DNA of 64,000 bases from Microtetraspora fusca (GTDB lineage Bacteria; Actinomycetota; Actinomycetes; Streptosporangiales; Streptosporangiaceae), in contig NZ_BBYK01000051.1 in assembly GCF_001570365.1 (NCBI RefSeq), positions 124,001 to 188,000 on the forward strand, read 5' to 3'. The translations under genes and the position numbers were made by a program. How positions within the stretch are numbered: position 1 is the stretch's first letter; each line of letters opens with the position of its first letter. The notes beneath the pieces were generated by a model, which was given only the letters and a program-made list of their open reading frames with translations, was not told the origin of the DNA and searched no databases. Shown here one piece after another: positions 40,412 through 48,409 of this stretch.

Positions 40412-41593
40412 CTAGCCGGCCGAGTAGACGTGATCGCTGATGAGCCGGGTCGCGCCGACGATCCCGGCGATGTCGCCGAGCTCGGAGAGCACGATGGGCA
40501 GGTTGCCGGTCGCCAGCGGCAGCGACCTGCGGTAGACGACGCTCCTGATCTCCGCGAGCAGCACGTGCCCGAGCCGGGCCACGCCTCCGGCGATGATGAC
40601 GAGCCCCGGGTTGAAGAAGCTGACCAGGCTGGCGAGCACCTGGCCGACCCGCCGCCCGCCGTCGCGGATGATCTGGATCGACGCGGCGTCCCCCTGCGCC
40701 GCCGCGACCGCCACGTCCTGCGCGGTCAGCTCCCCCGCCGCCGCGAGCCGCTCCGCCAGGTACGGCGAGCGGCCCGACCGAGCGACGGCCGTCGCCTCCC
40801 GGGCGAGCGCCGCGCCGCCGAAGTACGCCTCCAGGCAGCCGGAGTTCCCGCAGGCGCAGATCGGGCCGTCGTCGTCCACCCTGATGTGGCCGATGTCGCC
40901 CGCGCTGCCGGAGACGCCGCGGTAGATCTTGCCGTCGACCACGATGCCGCAGCCCACGCCGGTGCCGATCTTGACGAGCAGGAAGTCGCCGACCTGCCGG
41001 GCCAGCCCGGCGTGCAGCTCGCCGAGCGCCATGATGTTGACGTCGTTGTCCACCAGGGCCGGGCAGCCGAGCTCCTCGCTGACCGCCTCCCTGACCGGGT
41101 AGCGGTCCCAGCCCGGCATGATCGGCGGGACGACGGGGACGCCCTCGGGGAAGCTGACCGGGCCCGGCAGGCCGATGCCCACGCCGTGGAGCTGGGTGTA
41201 CAGCCCCTGCTCGCGAAGCTTGCCCAGCAGGGTGACCGCCCGGTCGAGCACGACGGCCGGGCCCTCCCGGATGTCGCATGGCTCACTCAGGTGCCCGAGA
41301 ACGTTCAGCTCGCCGTCGGTGACCGCGACGTCGACCGAGGTCGCGCCGATGTCGATCCCGGCGAACCGCGTCTGCCGCGACAGCCGTACCTTGCCGGACC
41401 GCCGGCCGCCGCGTGACTCGGCGAGCCCGTCCGGCTCGACGAGGCCCAGCTCGATCAGCCGGTCGAGCTCGACGTTCAGCTTGGACCTGGACAGGTCCAC
41501 CATGTCGCCCAGCTCCGCCCGGGACCGTCCGCCCTCCCGCAGGAGCCGCAACAACACCGCTTGGTGCGCGTTCTCTGGCCGCATCCGCTTCAC
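40412..41593 (-). CDS. ROK-family transcriptional regulator (NagC/XylR-like)
   Basis: 393-residue regulator. The N-terminal winged helix (NAHQAVLLRLLREGGRSRAEL, then LSRSKLNVELDRLIELGLV) is followed by a sugar-kinase-like ROK domain with the phosphate loop GIDIGATSVDVAV and the zinc site GPICACGNSGCLEAYFGG. In this family the ROK domain senses a sugar or sugar phosphate and controls adjacent uptake genes. It is the first gene of the leftward operon, upstream of the RbsA-like ATPase. Confidence 0.9.
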   Translation of the reverse strand: MKRMRPENAHQAVLLRLLREGGRSRAELGDMVDLSRSKLNVELDRLIELGLVEPDGLAESRGGRRSGKVRLSRQTRFAGIDIGATSVDVAVTDGELNVLGHLSEPCDIREGPAVVLDRAVTLLGKLREQGLYTQLHGVGIGLPGPVSFPEGVPVVPPIMPGWDRYPVREAVSEELGCPALVDNDVNIMALGELHAGLARQVGDFLLVKIGTGVGCGIVVDGKIYRGVSGSAGDIGHIRVDDDGPICACGNSGCLEAYFGGAALAREATAVARSGRSPYLAERLAAAGELTAQDVAVAAAQGDAASIQIIRDGGRRVGQVLASLVSFFNPGLVIIAGGVARLGHVLLAEIRSVVYRRSLPLATGNLPIVLSELGDIAGIVGATRLISDHVYSAG

Positions 41594-41857
41594 GAAGCCT
41601 CCGCATCGGAGTGAGATGGCGCGAACTTACCCCTCTTCTGCGGAACTGTGAAGACCTTTTCTACGTTGACCGCATAACTTTCGTTGAAATCTGCAAAAGT
41701 ACGCCCGGCCGGAACTCCCCGACCACCTCACGGGTTGAGTGGCAGCGGTGCGACAGTGAGCGCGCGCCTTCCTGCCGTCTTGTCGGGCCTCACCATCGTT
41801 CGTCGGCAAGGTCGGCGGCGAGGCCACGCAGTGGCGCGGCGGGCTGGAGGCCGTGCG
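41594..41857. other. Upstream region of the ROK operon
   Basis: About 260 bases. The first ~110 are AT-richer (ACCTTTTCTACGTTGACC, CATAACTTTCGTTGAA) and probably contain the leftward promoter of the ROK operon. The rest shows nothing recognisable. Confidence 0.5.
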
Positions 41858-42089
41858 TCACGCCTCCGCGACGGCTTCCAGCGGGCTCAGGGAGGCCGCC
41901 CGGCGGGCCGAGACGGTGGCGGGCGGCCGCGCCGATCGCGAGGGACACCGGGCACACGAGGAGCAGCGTCCCCCAGCGCAGTGCCAAGGAGTACCGCTCC
42001 ATCGCGCCGTTGGCCATCACGCCGACCGCCCAGGCGGCGAACAGCCCGCCTGCCAGGCCCAGCAGTGTGCCGAACGCAGCGACGGTCAC
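41858..42089 (-). pseudogene. C-terminal fragment of an FtsX-like ABC permease
   Basis: The minus strand encodes TVAAFGTLLGLAGGLFAAWA, an RWGTLLLVCPVSLAIGAAA helix and, after a one-base frameshift near 41915, the ending ATVSARRAASLSPLEAVAEA before a stop at 41858-41860. An (A/P)ARRAAxxSPLEAL-type ending after a last membrane helix is the standard C-terminus of FtsX/MacB-type permeases. Only the last ~75 residues remain, and the 5' end stops where tnpB-derived sequence begins (~42090-42115). It is a broken gene, not functional. Confidence 0.65.
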
Positions 42090-42115
42090 CGAATTCCAGG
42101 CGGATCATCCACCGG

Positions 42116-42387
42116 ATCAACCGGTGGTTCCCCTCCTCGAAGCTGTGCTCACAGTGCGGGCCCGTACAGCTGTGCTCACAGTGCGGGACCGTACAAGAGT
42201 CGATGCCGCTGAACGTCCGGTCGTGGACCTGCCGTGTGGGGCGGTCCACGACCGGGACGTGAACGCGGCGAAGAACATCCTGGCCGCCGGACGGGCGGAC
42301 AGGTTAAACACCTGCGGAGGGCAGGTAAGACCACCCCACCGGGTGGCACGGCCCGATGAAGCAGGAAGCCGCAGAGGTGCCGCATGA
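42116..42387 (+). pseudogene. tnpB: 3' fragment of IS200/IS605-type tnpB
   Basis: Encodes only the last ~90 residues of TnpB: RWFPSSKLCSQCG (first zinc knuckle), then SMPLNVRSWTC and, after a frameshift near 42233, CGAVHDRDVNAAKNILAAG (second knuckle and the last RuvC Asp), ending at 42387. The first knuckle is present twice because of a 27-bp tandem duplication. With no N-terminal RuvC or WED parts, a frameshift and a duplication, it cannot make an active nuclease. No tnpA is nearby. GC content matches the host, so the insertion is old or from a related genome. Confidence 0.85.
42142..42195. repeat. 27-bp tandem duplication inside the tnpB fragment
   Basis: GCTGTGCTCACAGTGCGGG plus 8 bases occurs at 42142-42168 and again at 42169-42195 with a single difference (C to A). 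It duplicates the LCSQCG zinc knuckle codons in frame. Confidence 0.95.
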
Positions 42388-42441
42388 ACGCGCGGCACGG
42401 GCTGAATCCCCGGCCTTCAGTTCAGGCCGGGGAGCGCGTCA
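42310..42441 (+). ncRNA. IS605-type right end / candidate omega-RNA scaffold
   Basis: Three successive stem-loops follow and overlap the tnpB 3' end: ACCTGC/GCAGGT (42310-42326), CCACCC/GGGTGG (42331-42346) and TCCCCGGCCT/AGGCCGGGGA (42407-42433, 7-base loop). The element appears to finish at GTCAA near 42442, a common end for actinobacterial members. In active TnpB systems this region is transcribed as the omega-RNA and the following host bases act as guide. Expression here is unproven and the nuclease is broken. Confidence 0.55.
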
Positions 42442-43335
42442 AAGCATCGCCTGCATCGAGGCGCCGGCCTGCTGTCCGAGGGTGGTGGGCTGGAGGTACG
42501 GCTGCTCGGCCATGACGGCCTCCCAGTTGTCGCGCACCGACTCGGGGGTGATCGCGTCGTCCCGCCACCCGGGGCCTTCGGCGACGAAGACGCGGGCGAC
42601 CCGGCCGCCGCCGACCGAGAACACCTCTCCGCTGGTCTCGCAGCTCTCGTGCGCGAGGTAGGCCACCAGCGCGCTGATCCGCTCCGGGGTGAACTTGGCC
42701 TCGAACTCGGCCGGGAGCAGCGTCTCGGTCATCCGCGTCCAGGCGAGTGGCGCGATCGCGTTGGCCTTGATGTTGGCACGGGCGCCCTCGATGCCGAGCG
42801 TCTTGGTCAGGCCGACCAGTCCCATCTTCGCGGTGGAGTAGTTGGCCTGGCCGAAGTTGCCGAACAGGCCCGCCGGTGACGAGGTGTTGACGATGCGGCC
42901 GTACCCCTGCTCCTTCATGTGCGGGAACGCGGCCCGGCTCACCAGGAACGCCCCGCGCACGTGGACGGCGATGACCGCGTCGAAGTCCTCGACGGTCATC
43001 TTCCCGAAGGACTTGTCGCGCAGGATGCCGGCGTTGTTGACGAGGACGTCGATCCGGCCGAAGGCGTCCAGCGCGGCCCGCACGACGGCCTGGGCGCCCT
43101 CCGGGGTGGCGACGCTGTCCGCGTTCACGACCGCCTCGCCGCCGTTCTTGGTGATCAGCTCGACGACCTCCGCGGCCGGGCCGGTCGAGGCGCCGCTGCC
43201 GTCGAGGGCGCCGCCGAGGTCGTTGACGATGACCTTCGCGCCCCTCTCGGCGAGCAGGAGCGCGTGCGAGCGGCCGAGCCCGTGGCCCGCGCCGGTGACG
43301 ATGGCGACCTTCCCGTCGAACCTGAGATCGGACAT
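42439..43335 (-). CDS. Short-chain dehydrogenase, (3R)-hydroxyacyl-CoA/17-beta-HSD4-like
   Basis: 298-residue SDR. The nucleotide site is VTGAGHGLGRSHALLLAERG, followed by VIVNDLGG, VNNAGILRDKSFGKM, catalytic Ser in VNTSSPAGLFGNFGQ and the YSTAK motif. The ~40-residue C-terminal extension (RVARVFVAEGPGWRDDAITP) is typical of the peroxisomal multifunctional-enzyme-2 dehydrogenase domain and its actinobacterial counterparts. Those oxidise 3-hydroxyacyl-CoA in sterol or branched-lipid breakdown. ATG 43335 was chosen; longer frames upstream lack homology. The stop codon lies within the apparent end of an IS fragment, so the natural C-terminus may have been altered. Confidence 0.88.
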   Translation of the reverse strand: MSDLRFDGKVAIVTGAGHGLGRSHALLLAERGAKVIVNDLGGALDGSGASTGPAAEVVELITKNGGEAVVNADSVATPEGAQAVVRAALDAFGRIDVLVNNAGILRDKSFGKMTVEDFDAVIAVHVRGAFLVSRAAFPHMKEQGYGRIVNTSSPAGLFGNFGQANYSTAKMGLVGLTKTLGIEGARANIKANAIAPLAWTRMTETLLPAEFEAKFTPERISALVAYLAHESCETSGEVFSVGGGRVARVFVAEGPGWRDDAITPESVRDNWEAVMAEQPYLQPTTLGQQAGASMQAML

Positions 43336-43523
43336 CCCGTCCCGCCCTTCGAAAGAGAACAACATTCTGGTGCCCGTGCAAACAATAACTCCCCCTCCCG
43401 TAAGGGACATCAGACGACAATCCGCCGTTGCAGATAGTGATCGACCGAGTAAATTTCTGCTATAGTCCTTGATCCCGTACGGGCATGGGTGAAAGCGACG
43501 GCACACCTGACGGGAGGCCCCCG

Positions 43524-44582
43524 ATGCCCTCATCTCCGCCGCTGCGCGTGGTCCAGTGGGCCACCGGCGCAGTCGGGGGGTACGCGCTCCGCGATGTGAT
43601 CAGCAGGCCATACTTCGAGCTGGCCGGGGTCCTCGTCTACGACCCCGACAAGGTCGGGGTCGACGCGGGGGAACTGGTGGGCCTCGGCGCCACCGGGGTC
43701 CGGTGCACCGACGACGTCGACGAAATCCTCGCGCTCGACGCCGACTGCGTGCTGCACATGCCGCTCCCCGCCGCCTACTTCGGCGGCGATCCGACGAGCG
43801 ACGTGGAGGCCGTCTGCGCCCTGCTGTCCTCCGGCAAGAACGTCATCACCACCGCCGGATTCGTCTACCCCCGCGCGCACGGCCCGCACCTGGTCGAGCG
43901 GCTGGAGGCGGCGTGCGCGCGCGGCGGGACGTCGCTGCACGGCACCGGCATCAACCCCGGGTTCATGAGCGACCTGCTGCCGCTCGCGCTGACCGGGCTG
44001 TCCGGCCGCATCGACCACATCTACGTGCGCGAGTCGTCCGACTACCGGGGTCATCCGTCCCGCCAGATCGTGACGGACCTGATCGGGTTCGCCCGCGAGC
44101 CGAAGGACTACGCCGCGACCGTCCGGCCGTTCCGGGCGTTCCAGCGGGCGCTGTTCTCCGAGAGCGTCCAACTCGTCGCGCACGCGCTCGGCGTCGATCT
44201 CGACGACGTCGAGGAGAACGACGAGTACGCCCTGGCCGCCGACGAGTTCGAGATCGCCGCGGGCGTGGTGCGGCCGGGCACGGTCTGCGCGTCCCGGTGG
44301 GTCTTCAGCGGCCTGGTCAGGGGGCGGCCCTTCATGACCACCGAATGCGTCTACAAGGCGGACGCCACGCGGGTGTCGCGCTGGGCCCCGCCGGGCTTCG
44401 CCGTCCACATCCAGGGCCGTCCCGCGATGGCCGTGACGATCGACGAGGTGGAGCACGGCCTGGCCGGGGCGGCGGCGCACGCCGTCAACTCGATCGCCTC
44501 CGTGTGCGCCGCGCCGCCGGGCATTCGCACGGTCCTCGACCTGCCGCTCGCCGTCGGACGCGGCACCGTACGGCTCGCCTGA
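43524..44582 (+). CDS. DapB-like NAD(P)-dependent dehydrogenase (2,4-diaminopentanoate dehydrogenase-like)
   Basis: 352-residue protein with a DapB-like Rossmann N-terminus (RVVQWATGAVGGYALRDVI, then GVLVYDPDKVGVDAGEL) and a C-terminal domain shared with 2,4-diaminopentanoate dehydrogenases. Further motifs are HGTGINPGFMSDLLPLAL and SSDYRGHPSRQIVTDLIGF. Homologues are frequent beside steroid and lipid catabolic genes in actinobacteria, but their reaction is usually unknown. ATG 43524 has GGGAGG at ideal spacing; ATG 43485 would add 13 residues without homology. The gene is divergent from the SDR and converges on a flavin reductase. Confidence 0.85.
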   Translation: MPSSPPLRVVQWATGAVGGYALRDVISRPYFELAGVLVYDPDKVGVDAGELVGLGATGVRCTDDVDEILALDADCVLHMPLPAAYFGGDPTSDVEAVCALLSSGKNVITTAGFVYPRAHGPHLVERLEAACARGGTSLHGTGINPGFMSDLLPLALTGLSGRIDHIYVRESSDYRGHPSRQIVTDLIGFAREPKDYAATVRPFRAFQRALFSESVQLVAHALGVDLDDVEENDEYALAADEFEIAAGVVRPGTVCASRWVFSGLVRGRPFMTTECVYKADATRVSRWAPPGFAVHIQGRPAMAVTIDEVEHGLAGAAAHAVNSIASVCAAPPGIRTVLDLPLAVGRGTVRLA

Positions 44583-44604
44583 CGGGGCACGCGGACGGCC
44601 GACG

Positions 44605-45186
44605 TCAGTGTGCCAGGAAGCGGCCGAACCTGCCCTGGTGGTAGAGCAGCGGCCGGCCGGTCCCCTCGACCGCCGTGGCCCTGACCAGGCCGACCACGAG
44701 GATGTGGTCGCCGACCTCGACCGTGCGGTCGGCGCGGCAGATCAGGTGCGCGACGACGTCGTCGAGCAGCGGCACGCCGTACCGCCCCTCCGTCCATCGG
44801 GTCGGGTGGGCGAACCGGTCCACACCCCTCGTTGCGAAGCGGGCGGCCACGTCGGCCTGGTCGCTCGCGAGCACGTTCACGGCGAAGTCGGCGGCGAGCC
44901 TCAACCGGGGCCACGTCGTCGAGGACCGGGCCACATAGAACGACACCAGCGGCGGACTGAGGCTCACCGAGGAGAACGACGTGGCGGTCAGACCGACCGG
45001 CTCGCCCTCGGCGAACGCGGTGACCACCACGACCCCCGCCGCGTGGACGGCGAGCGCCCGGCGGAACTCCTCGCCGCCGACGCCCCCGGCGGCCGGCTCT
45101 GCCGCCTCCGCCGGACCGTCGCCGCGGCCGACAAGCCGGAGCCGGGAGCGGCCGCCGCCGTCGGGGATTTCCGGCGCGACGGTCAC
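44605..45186 (-). CDS. Flavin reductase family protein (HsaB-like)
   Basis: 193-residue FMN-binding split-barrel reductase. After a variable ~45-residue head come FRRALAVHAAGVVVVTAFAE, GLTATSFSSVSLSPPLVSFY and DFAVNVLASDQADVAARFA, the conserved flavin-contact blocks. Such enzymes supply reduced flavin to two-component monooxygenases such as HsaA in steroid ring cleavage; no oxygenase component is adjacent. GTG 45186 follows AGGAGGTGACC. This is the second flavin reductase in the window and shares only family-level motifs with the first (9737-10219). Confidence 0.85.
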   Translation of the reverse strand: MTVAPEIPDGGGRSRLRLVGRGDGPAEAAEPAAGGVGGEEFRRALAVHAAGVVVVTAFAEGEPVGLTATSFSSVSLSPPLVSFYVARSSTTWPRLRLAADFAVNVLASDQADVAARFATRGVDRFAHPTRWTEGRYGVPLLDDVVAHLICRADRTVEVGDHILVVGLVRATAVEGTGRPLLYHQGRFGRFLAH

Positions 45187-45280
45187 GCGGTCACCTCCTG
45201 AGGGAAGGACGAGCTGCGGCACCACCTGGTCCCCCAGGCGGCCAGGACCTCGTCAAGGCCGGAGACATTTCCTACTAGCT

Positions 45281-46339
45281 TTACATAGAATGCCACACGT
45301 CGGGCTCTCCCGCGACCCGGGTCGCCAGCCCCCTGGCCTCCAGCCAGACCAGGTGGGCAAGGGTCTCGTTGGTCGCGGAGCGCTGCATGAACAGCGGGAT
45401 CGTCTCCCACGGTCGCGACCAGGTGAGGCGGGTGGCCAGCTCCCAGCAGGTCACGCCGTCCGCCGCCTGGAGCACGGCCTCGACCTCGGCGAGCCGCTCC
45501 TCGTGGTGACCGATCACGTAGTCCACCCGCTCCGACAGCTCCAGGAAGCGGTACTCGTGGGCGGGCAGCACCTCGTCCACGTCCAGCTTGCCGACGCTCC
45601 GCAGCGAGTCGAGGTAGTCCGCCAGCGGGTTGGCCGCCGACTGCGGGTGGACGGCCACGTTCGGTGTGATGCGGGGAAGCACGTGGTCACCGGAGAAGAG
45701 CAGCTTGCGGTCGGCCTCGACGAAGCACAGGTGACCCGGCGAGTGTCCCGGCGTCCAGAGCGCCTTCAGGTTCCAGCCGGGCAGGTCGAGGCGCTCGCCG
45801 TCCTCGATCAGCCGGTCCGGCACGGCCGTCGAGACGTAGTTGCGCATCATCATCGACGCCCCGGCGAGCTCCTGGGCCGTCAGGTCCGGCACGCCACAGC
45901 GGAGCAGCAGCTCCCGCCCCCGGTCCGCGAGCTCCTGGATGCCCGGCTCGTCGTAGCGGTCGCGCACCAGCCGGGCGTCCTCGGGGTGCAGCCCGATCCA
46001 CGCGCCGGACGCCTCCCTGAGCCGTCCCGCGAGGCCGTAGTGGTCCGGATGGATGTGCGTCACCAGCACGGCCTTGATGTCGGTGACCGCGTATCCCGCC
46101 ACGCCGAGCCCCGCGGAGAGCGCCTCGTACGCCTCGTCGGTGTTCCACCCCGCGTCGATGACCGCGACGCCGTCCGGCAGTTCCATCGCGTACACCAGGA
46201 CGTACCGCAGCGGGTTGATCGGGATCGGCACCGGGATCGACCAGAGCCCGGGACGCACCCGCTCCACTTCGGGCAGCGCCCCTCCGTTCCAGGCCGCACG
46301 CTGCTGCTCGTTCGCCGCCGTCACCATCGGCTTACTCAT
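45281..46339 (-). CDS. MBL-fold metallo-hydrolase
   Basis: 352-residue metallo-beta-lactamase-fold hydrolase. The metal site HxHxDH is LVTHIHPDHYGL, with further ligands in LWTPGHSPGHLCF, LLFSGDHVLP and EVLPAHEYRF. The C-terminal ~100 residues form a winged-helix-like extension (TNETLAHLVWLEARGLATRV). Members with this extension often hydrolyse thioesters or lactones in lipid and aromatic catabolism. A KstR-like site with two mismatches lies 42-55 bases upstream (46381-46394). It follows the MFS gene on the same strand with a 45-base gap and could be part of its transcript. Confidence 0.85.
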   Translation of the reverse strand: MSKPMVTAANEQQRAAWNGGALPEVERVRPGLWSIPVPIPINPLRYVLVYAMELPDGVAVIDAGWNTDEAYEALSAGLGVAGYAVTDIKAVLVTHIHPDHYGLAGRLREASGAWIGLHPEDARLVRDRYDEPGIQELADRGRELLLRCGVPDLTAQELAGASMMMRNYVSTAVPDRLIEDGERLDLPGWNLKALWTPGHSPGHLCFVEADRKLLFSGDHVLPRITPNVAVHPQSAANPLADYLDSLRSVGKLDVDEVLPAHEYRFLELSERVDYVIGHHEERLAEVEAVLQAADGVTCWELATRLTWSRPWETIPLFMQRSATNETLAHLVWLEARGLATRVAGEPDVWHSM

Positions 46340-46380
46340 CGGCTCTGCCCCTTTCGCCGGAAAGATTCTGCCCTGGTTAC

Positions 46381-46394
46381 CGAATCAAGTTCTA
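46381..46394. promoter_or_regulatory. Weak KstR-like site upstream of the MBL gene
   Basis: Read on the minus strand TAGAACTTGATTCG keeps T..AAC..G but has GAT for GTT and G for the final A. It overlaps the last codons of the MFS gene. Speculative. Confidence 0.3.
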
Positions 46395-47701
46395 GTCGGG
46401 GCCGGTACGGCGGCCACCCGGTGGGCCGGGAGCCGTACGAACAGGAGGGACGAGACGAGGATCAGGACGGCCACGGCCGCCCAGGTGCCGCCGATGCCGA
46501 GGCCGGTGGTCAGCGGGCCGAGCCCGAGCGTGATCAGCAGGCCGCCGAACTGGAGCTGGAGGGAGTCCACGGACATCACCGTGGCCCGCCGGGCCGACTC
46601 CACCCGCAGATGGATCAGCTCGCCGCGGACCAGCTCCTCAACGGAGAGCGCCGCGAAGACGAGGAAGTACGCCACGCCCGCCGCGACGATGCCCGCCGTG
46701 CCGGACAGCGCGACCGACGCCGCCAGCCCGCCGAGCGACGCGGCGGCCACCGCGATCGCGGCGACCGCGGCGCGGGTGGACGTGCGGAGGAGCCGGGCCA
46801 CGAGCGGGGCGACCGAGCTCCCGACGGCGTTCGCGGCGAAGCCGACGGCGGCCACGAACGCGTAGACCGTGCTCCCCGACTCCAGCCGGCCGGTGAGCTC
46901 GGCCAGCCGCACCGGCGTCAGCGTCTCGATGGCGGCCAGCATCATCCCGCCCGCCGCCGAGACCAGCAGCAGCCGGGCCAAGCCCCGGTCGCGCACCGCC
47001 ATGTGGAAGCCGTCGCGGATCGTCAGCGGGACGTCCGTGAGGATCTCCCCCAACCGCGCCGCCGCGCGCGATCGCGCGGGGCCGCCGCGCGATGTCGAGC
47101 GACGCGGCTCCGGCATCGCGACGACGACCGCGACGAGCGCGGCGGCCGCGGCGACCGCGCCACACCACACCGGGACCGAGAGCCGCAGCACCTCGTCGCC
47201 GGGCAGAACCAGCGGCACGAGACCGCCCGCGAGCACCCCGCCGAGCAGGGCCGTCGAACTCGCGGCGGACCCCACGGCGAGGCCGGGCTTGAGATCGGCG
47301 TCCGGCCCCTCGGCCGCGTGCAGCGCGTCGACGTACCAGGCCTGGGCGGGGCCGCTGGACAGCGCCCGTGCGACACCCTTGAACAGCGAGGCCACGAAGA
47401 ACAACCACACGGAGTCGGCCAGGGCCATCACGACGAGGCCGACCGCGCTGAAGCCGGTGCCGACCGCGAGCACCGTGCGGCGCCCCACGACGTCGGCGAG
47501 CCCGCCGGTCGGCAGCTCCAGCACCACGATGGTGACGGAGTACACCGCCCCCACCAGGCCGATCTCGCCCAGGTCGAGCCCCCGGGCGGACATCAGCAGC
47601 ACCATCGGCGCCATCATGAGCCCCGGGGGCAGCCACATCAGGAACTGAACCAGTGCGTACCGCCGCCGCGCGCTCGCGGCACTCACCACGTCACCCCACA
47701 T
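46385..47701 (-). CDS. MFS transporter
   Basis: About 438 residues with twelve hydrophobic segments. The loop 2-3 motif reads ELPTGGLADVVGRRTVLAVG (G-x-LaD-x-xGRR), typical of major-facilitator exporters, and the central loop is basic (MPEPRRSTSRGG...). It is probably a drug or metabolite efflux pump. ATG 47701 overlaps the end of the ArsR-type regulator by eleven bases; GTG 47689 and 47686, with GGGGTGA upstream, are equally likely starts. Either way the pump is translationally coupled to its regulator, a common regulator-efflux arrangement. Confidence 0.88.
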   Translation of the reverse strand: MWGDVVSAASARRRYALVQFLMWLPPGLMMAPMVLLMSARGLDLGEIGLVGAVYSVTIVVLELPTGGLADVVGRRTVLAVGTGFSAVGLVVMALADSVWLFFVASLFKGVARALSSGPAQAWYVDALHAAEGPDADLKPGLAVGSAASSTALLGGVLAGGLVPLVLPGDEVLRLSVPVWCGAVAAAAALVAVVVAMPEPRRSTSRGGPARSRAAARLGEILTDVPLTIRDGFHMAVRDRGLARLLLVSAAGGMMLAAIETLTPVRLAELTGRLESGSTVYAFVAAVGFAANAVGSSVAPLVARLLRTSTRAAVAAIAVAAASLGGLAASVALSGTAGIVAAGVAYFLVFAALSVEELVRGELIHLRVESARRATVMSVDSLQLQFGGLLITLGLGPLTTGLGIGGTWAAVAVLILVSSLLFVRLPAHRVAAVPAPTRT

Positions 47702-48260
47702 AGCCGCGCACCGGGTGGGCGCTGACGAACACGGACACGCGCTCGGTGTCGGGCGCGTCCTTGTCGTGCTCCTCAAGCTCCTTGACCATGGCGGAGACCC
47801 GCGCGTAGAGCGTCGCGACCGAGGCGGGCGTGAGCCGCGCGATGTCGTCGGATATGCCGGCCGCCTCGATCCACTCCGGGCTCCAGGACGCGCTGTCCCG
47901 GTCGAACACCTCGACCGTGGACCTGAGCACCTCGAGCTGCCTGCGGCGCATGAAGGCGACCGCCTCGCGCCCCTCCGGCGTGCCGGCCAGCTCGGTGTTG
48001 CTCCACGACGTGTACGCGTGGACCGCCCGCCAGCGGCGCTCGCGCCGGTCGCGCTGCTCGCTGTCCTCCTCGACGAAGCCGTACTTGGCGAGCTGGCGCA
48101 GGTGGTAGCTGGTCGAGCCGGAGCTCTCGCCGAACATGGCGGCCAGCTCGGTGGCTGTGGCGGGCCCTTGGCTCCGCAACGCGCCGAGGAGGCGGACGCG
48201 CAGCGGGTGGGCCACGGCCTTGAGCGCGCGTGGATCGGTGACGTGGAAGGAGTCGTTCAC
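47691..48260 (-). CDS. ArsR-type winged-helix transcriptional regulator
   Basis: 189-residue regulator. The DNA-binding part is DPRALKAVAHPLRVRLLGAL, GPATATELAAMFGE, then SSGSTSYHLRQLAKYGFVEE, a classic winged helix of the ArsR/DUF type without metal-site Cys. The C-terminal ~100 residues are helical and probably dimerise or bind ligand. GTG 48260 was chosen by homology start. A 30-bp palindrome (48279-48308) sits 18 bases upstream, suggesting autorepression and control of the coupled MFS gene. Confidence 0.87.
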   Translation of the reverse strand: MNDSFHVTDPRALKAVAHPLRVRLLGALRSQGPATATELAAMFGESSGSTSYHLRQLAKYGFVEEDSEQRDRRERRWRAVHAYTSWSNTELAGTPEGREAVAFMRRRQLEVLRSTVEVFDRDSASWSPEWIEAAGISDDIARLTPASVATLYARVSAMVKELEEHDKDAPDTERVSVFVSAHPVRGYVG

Positions 48261-48278
48261 GCTTCCGGTTCTAACATT

Positions 48279-48308
48279 ACAAAGAGAACTTTGCAAATAT
48301 CTCTTTGT
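48279..48308. promoter_or_regulatory. Operator palindrome of the ArsR-MFS operon
   Basis: Perfect 9-bp arms ACAAAGAGA and TCTCTTTGT separated by 12 bases, in an AT-rich patch directly upstream of the regulator. Likely the regulator's own binding site and overlapping its promoter. Confidence 0.7.
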
Positions 48309-48409
48309 GATTCTTGAAACTTTCACGGACATCCGGGCGTGAAGCGGCTCATCGCACGGGGCCGGCCGCTGATCGTTGACGACGAAGGAGAGACCGGGCG
48401 ACCATCGAG

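Noticed and set aside
42116-42387. tnpB considered as an active RNA-guided nuclease
   Set aside because: Only the last ~90 codons remain, with a frameshift and a duplicated knuckle.
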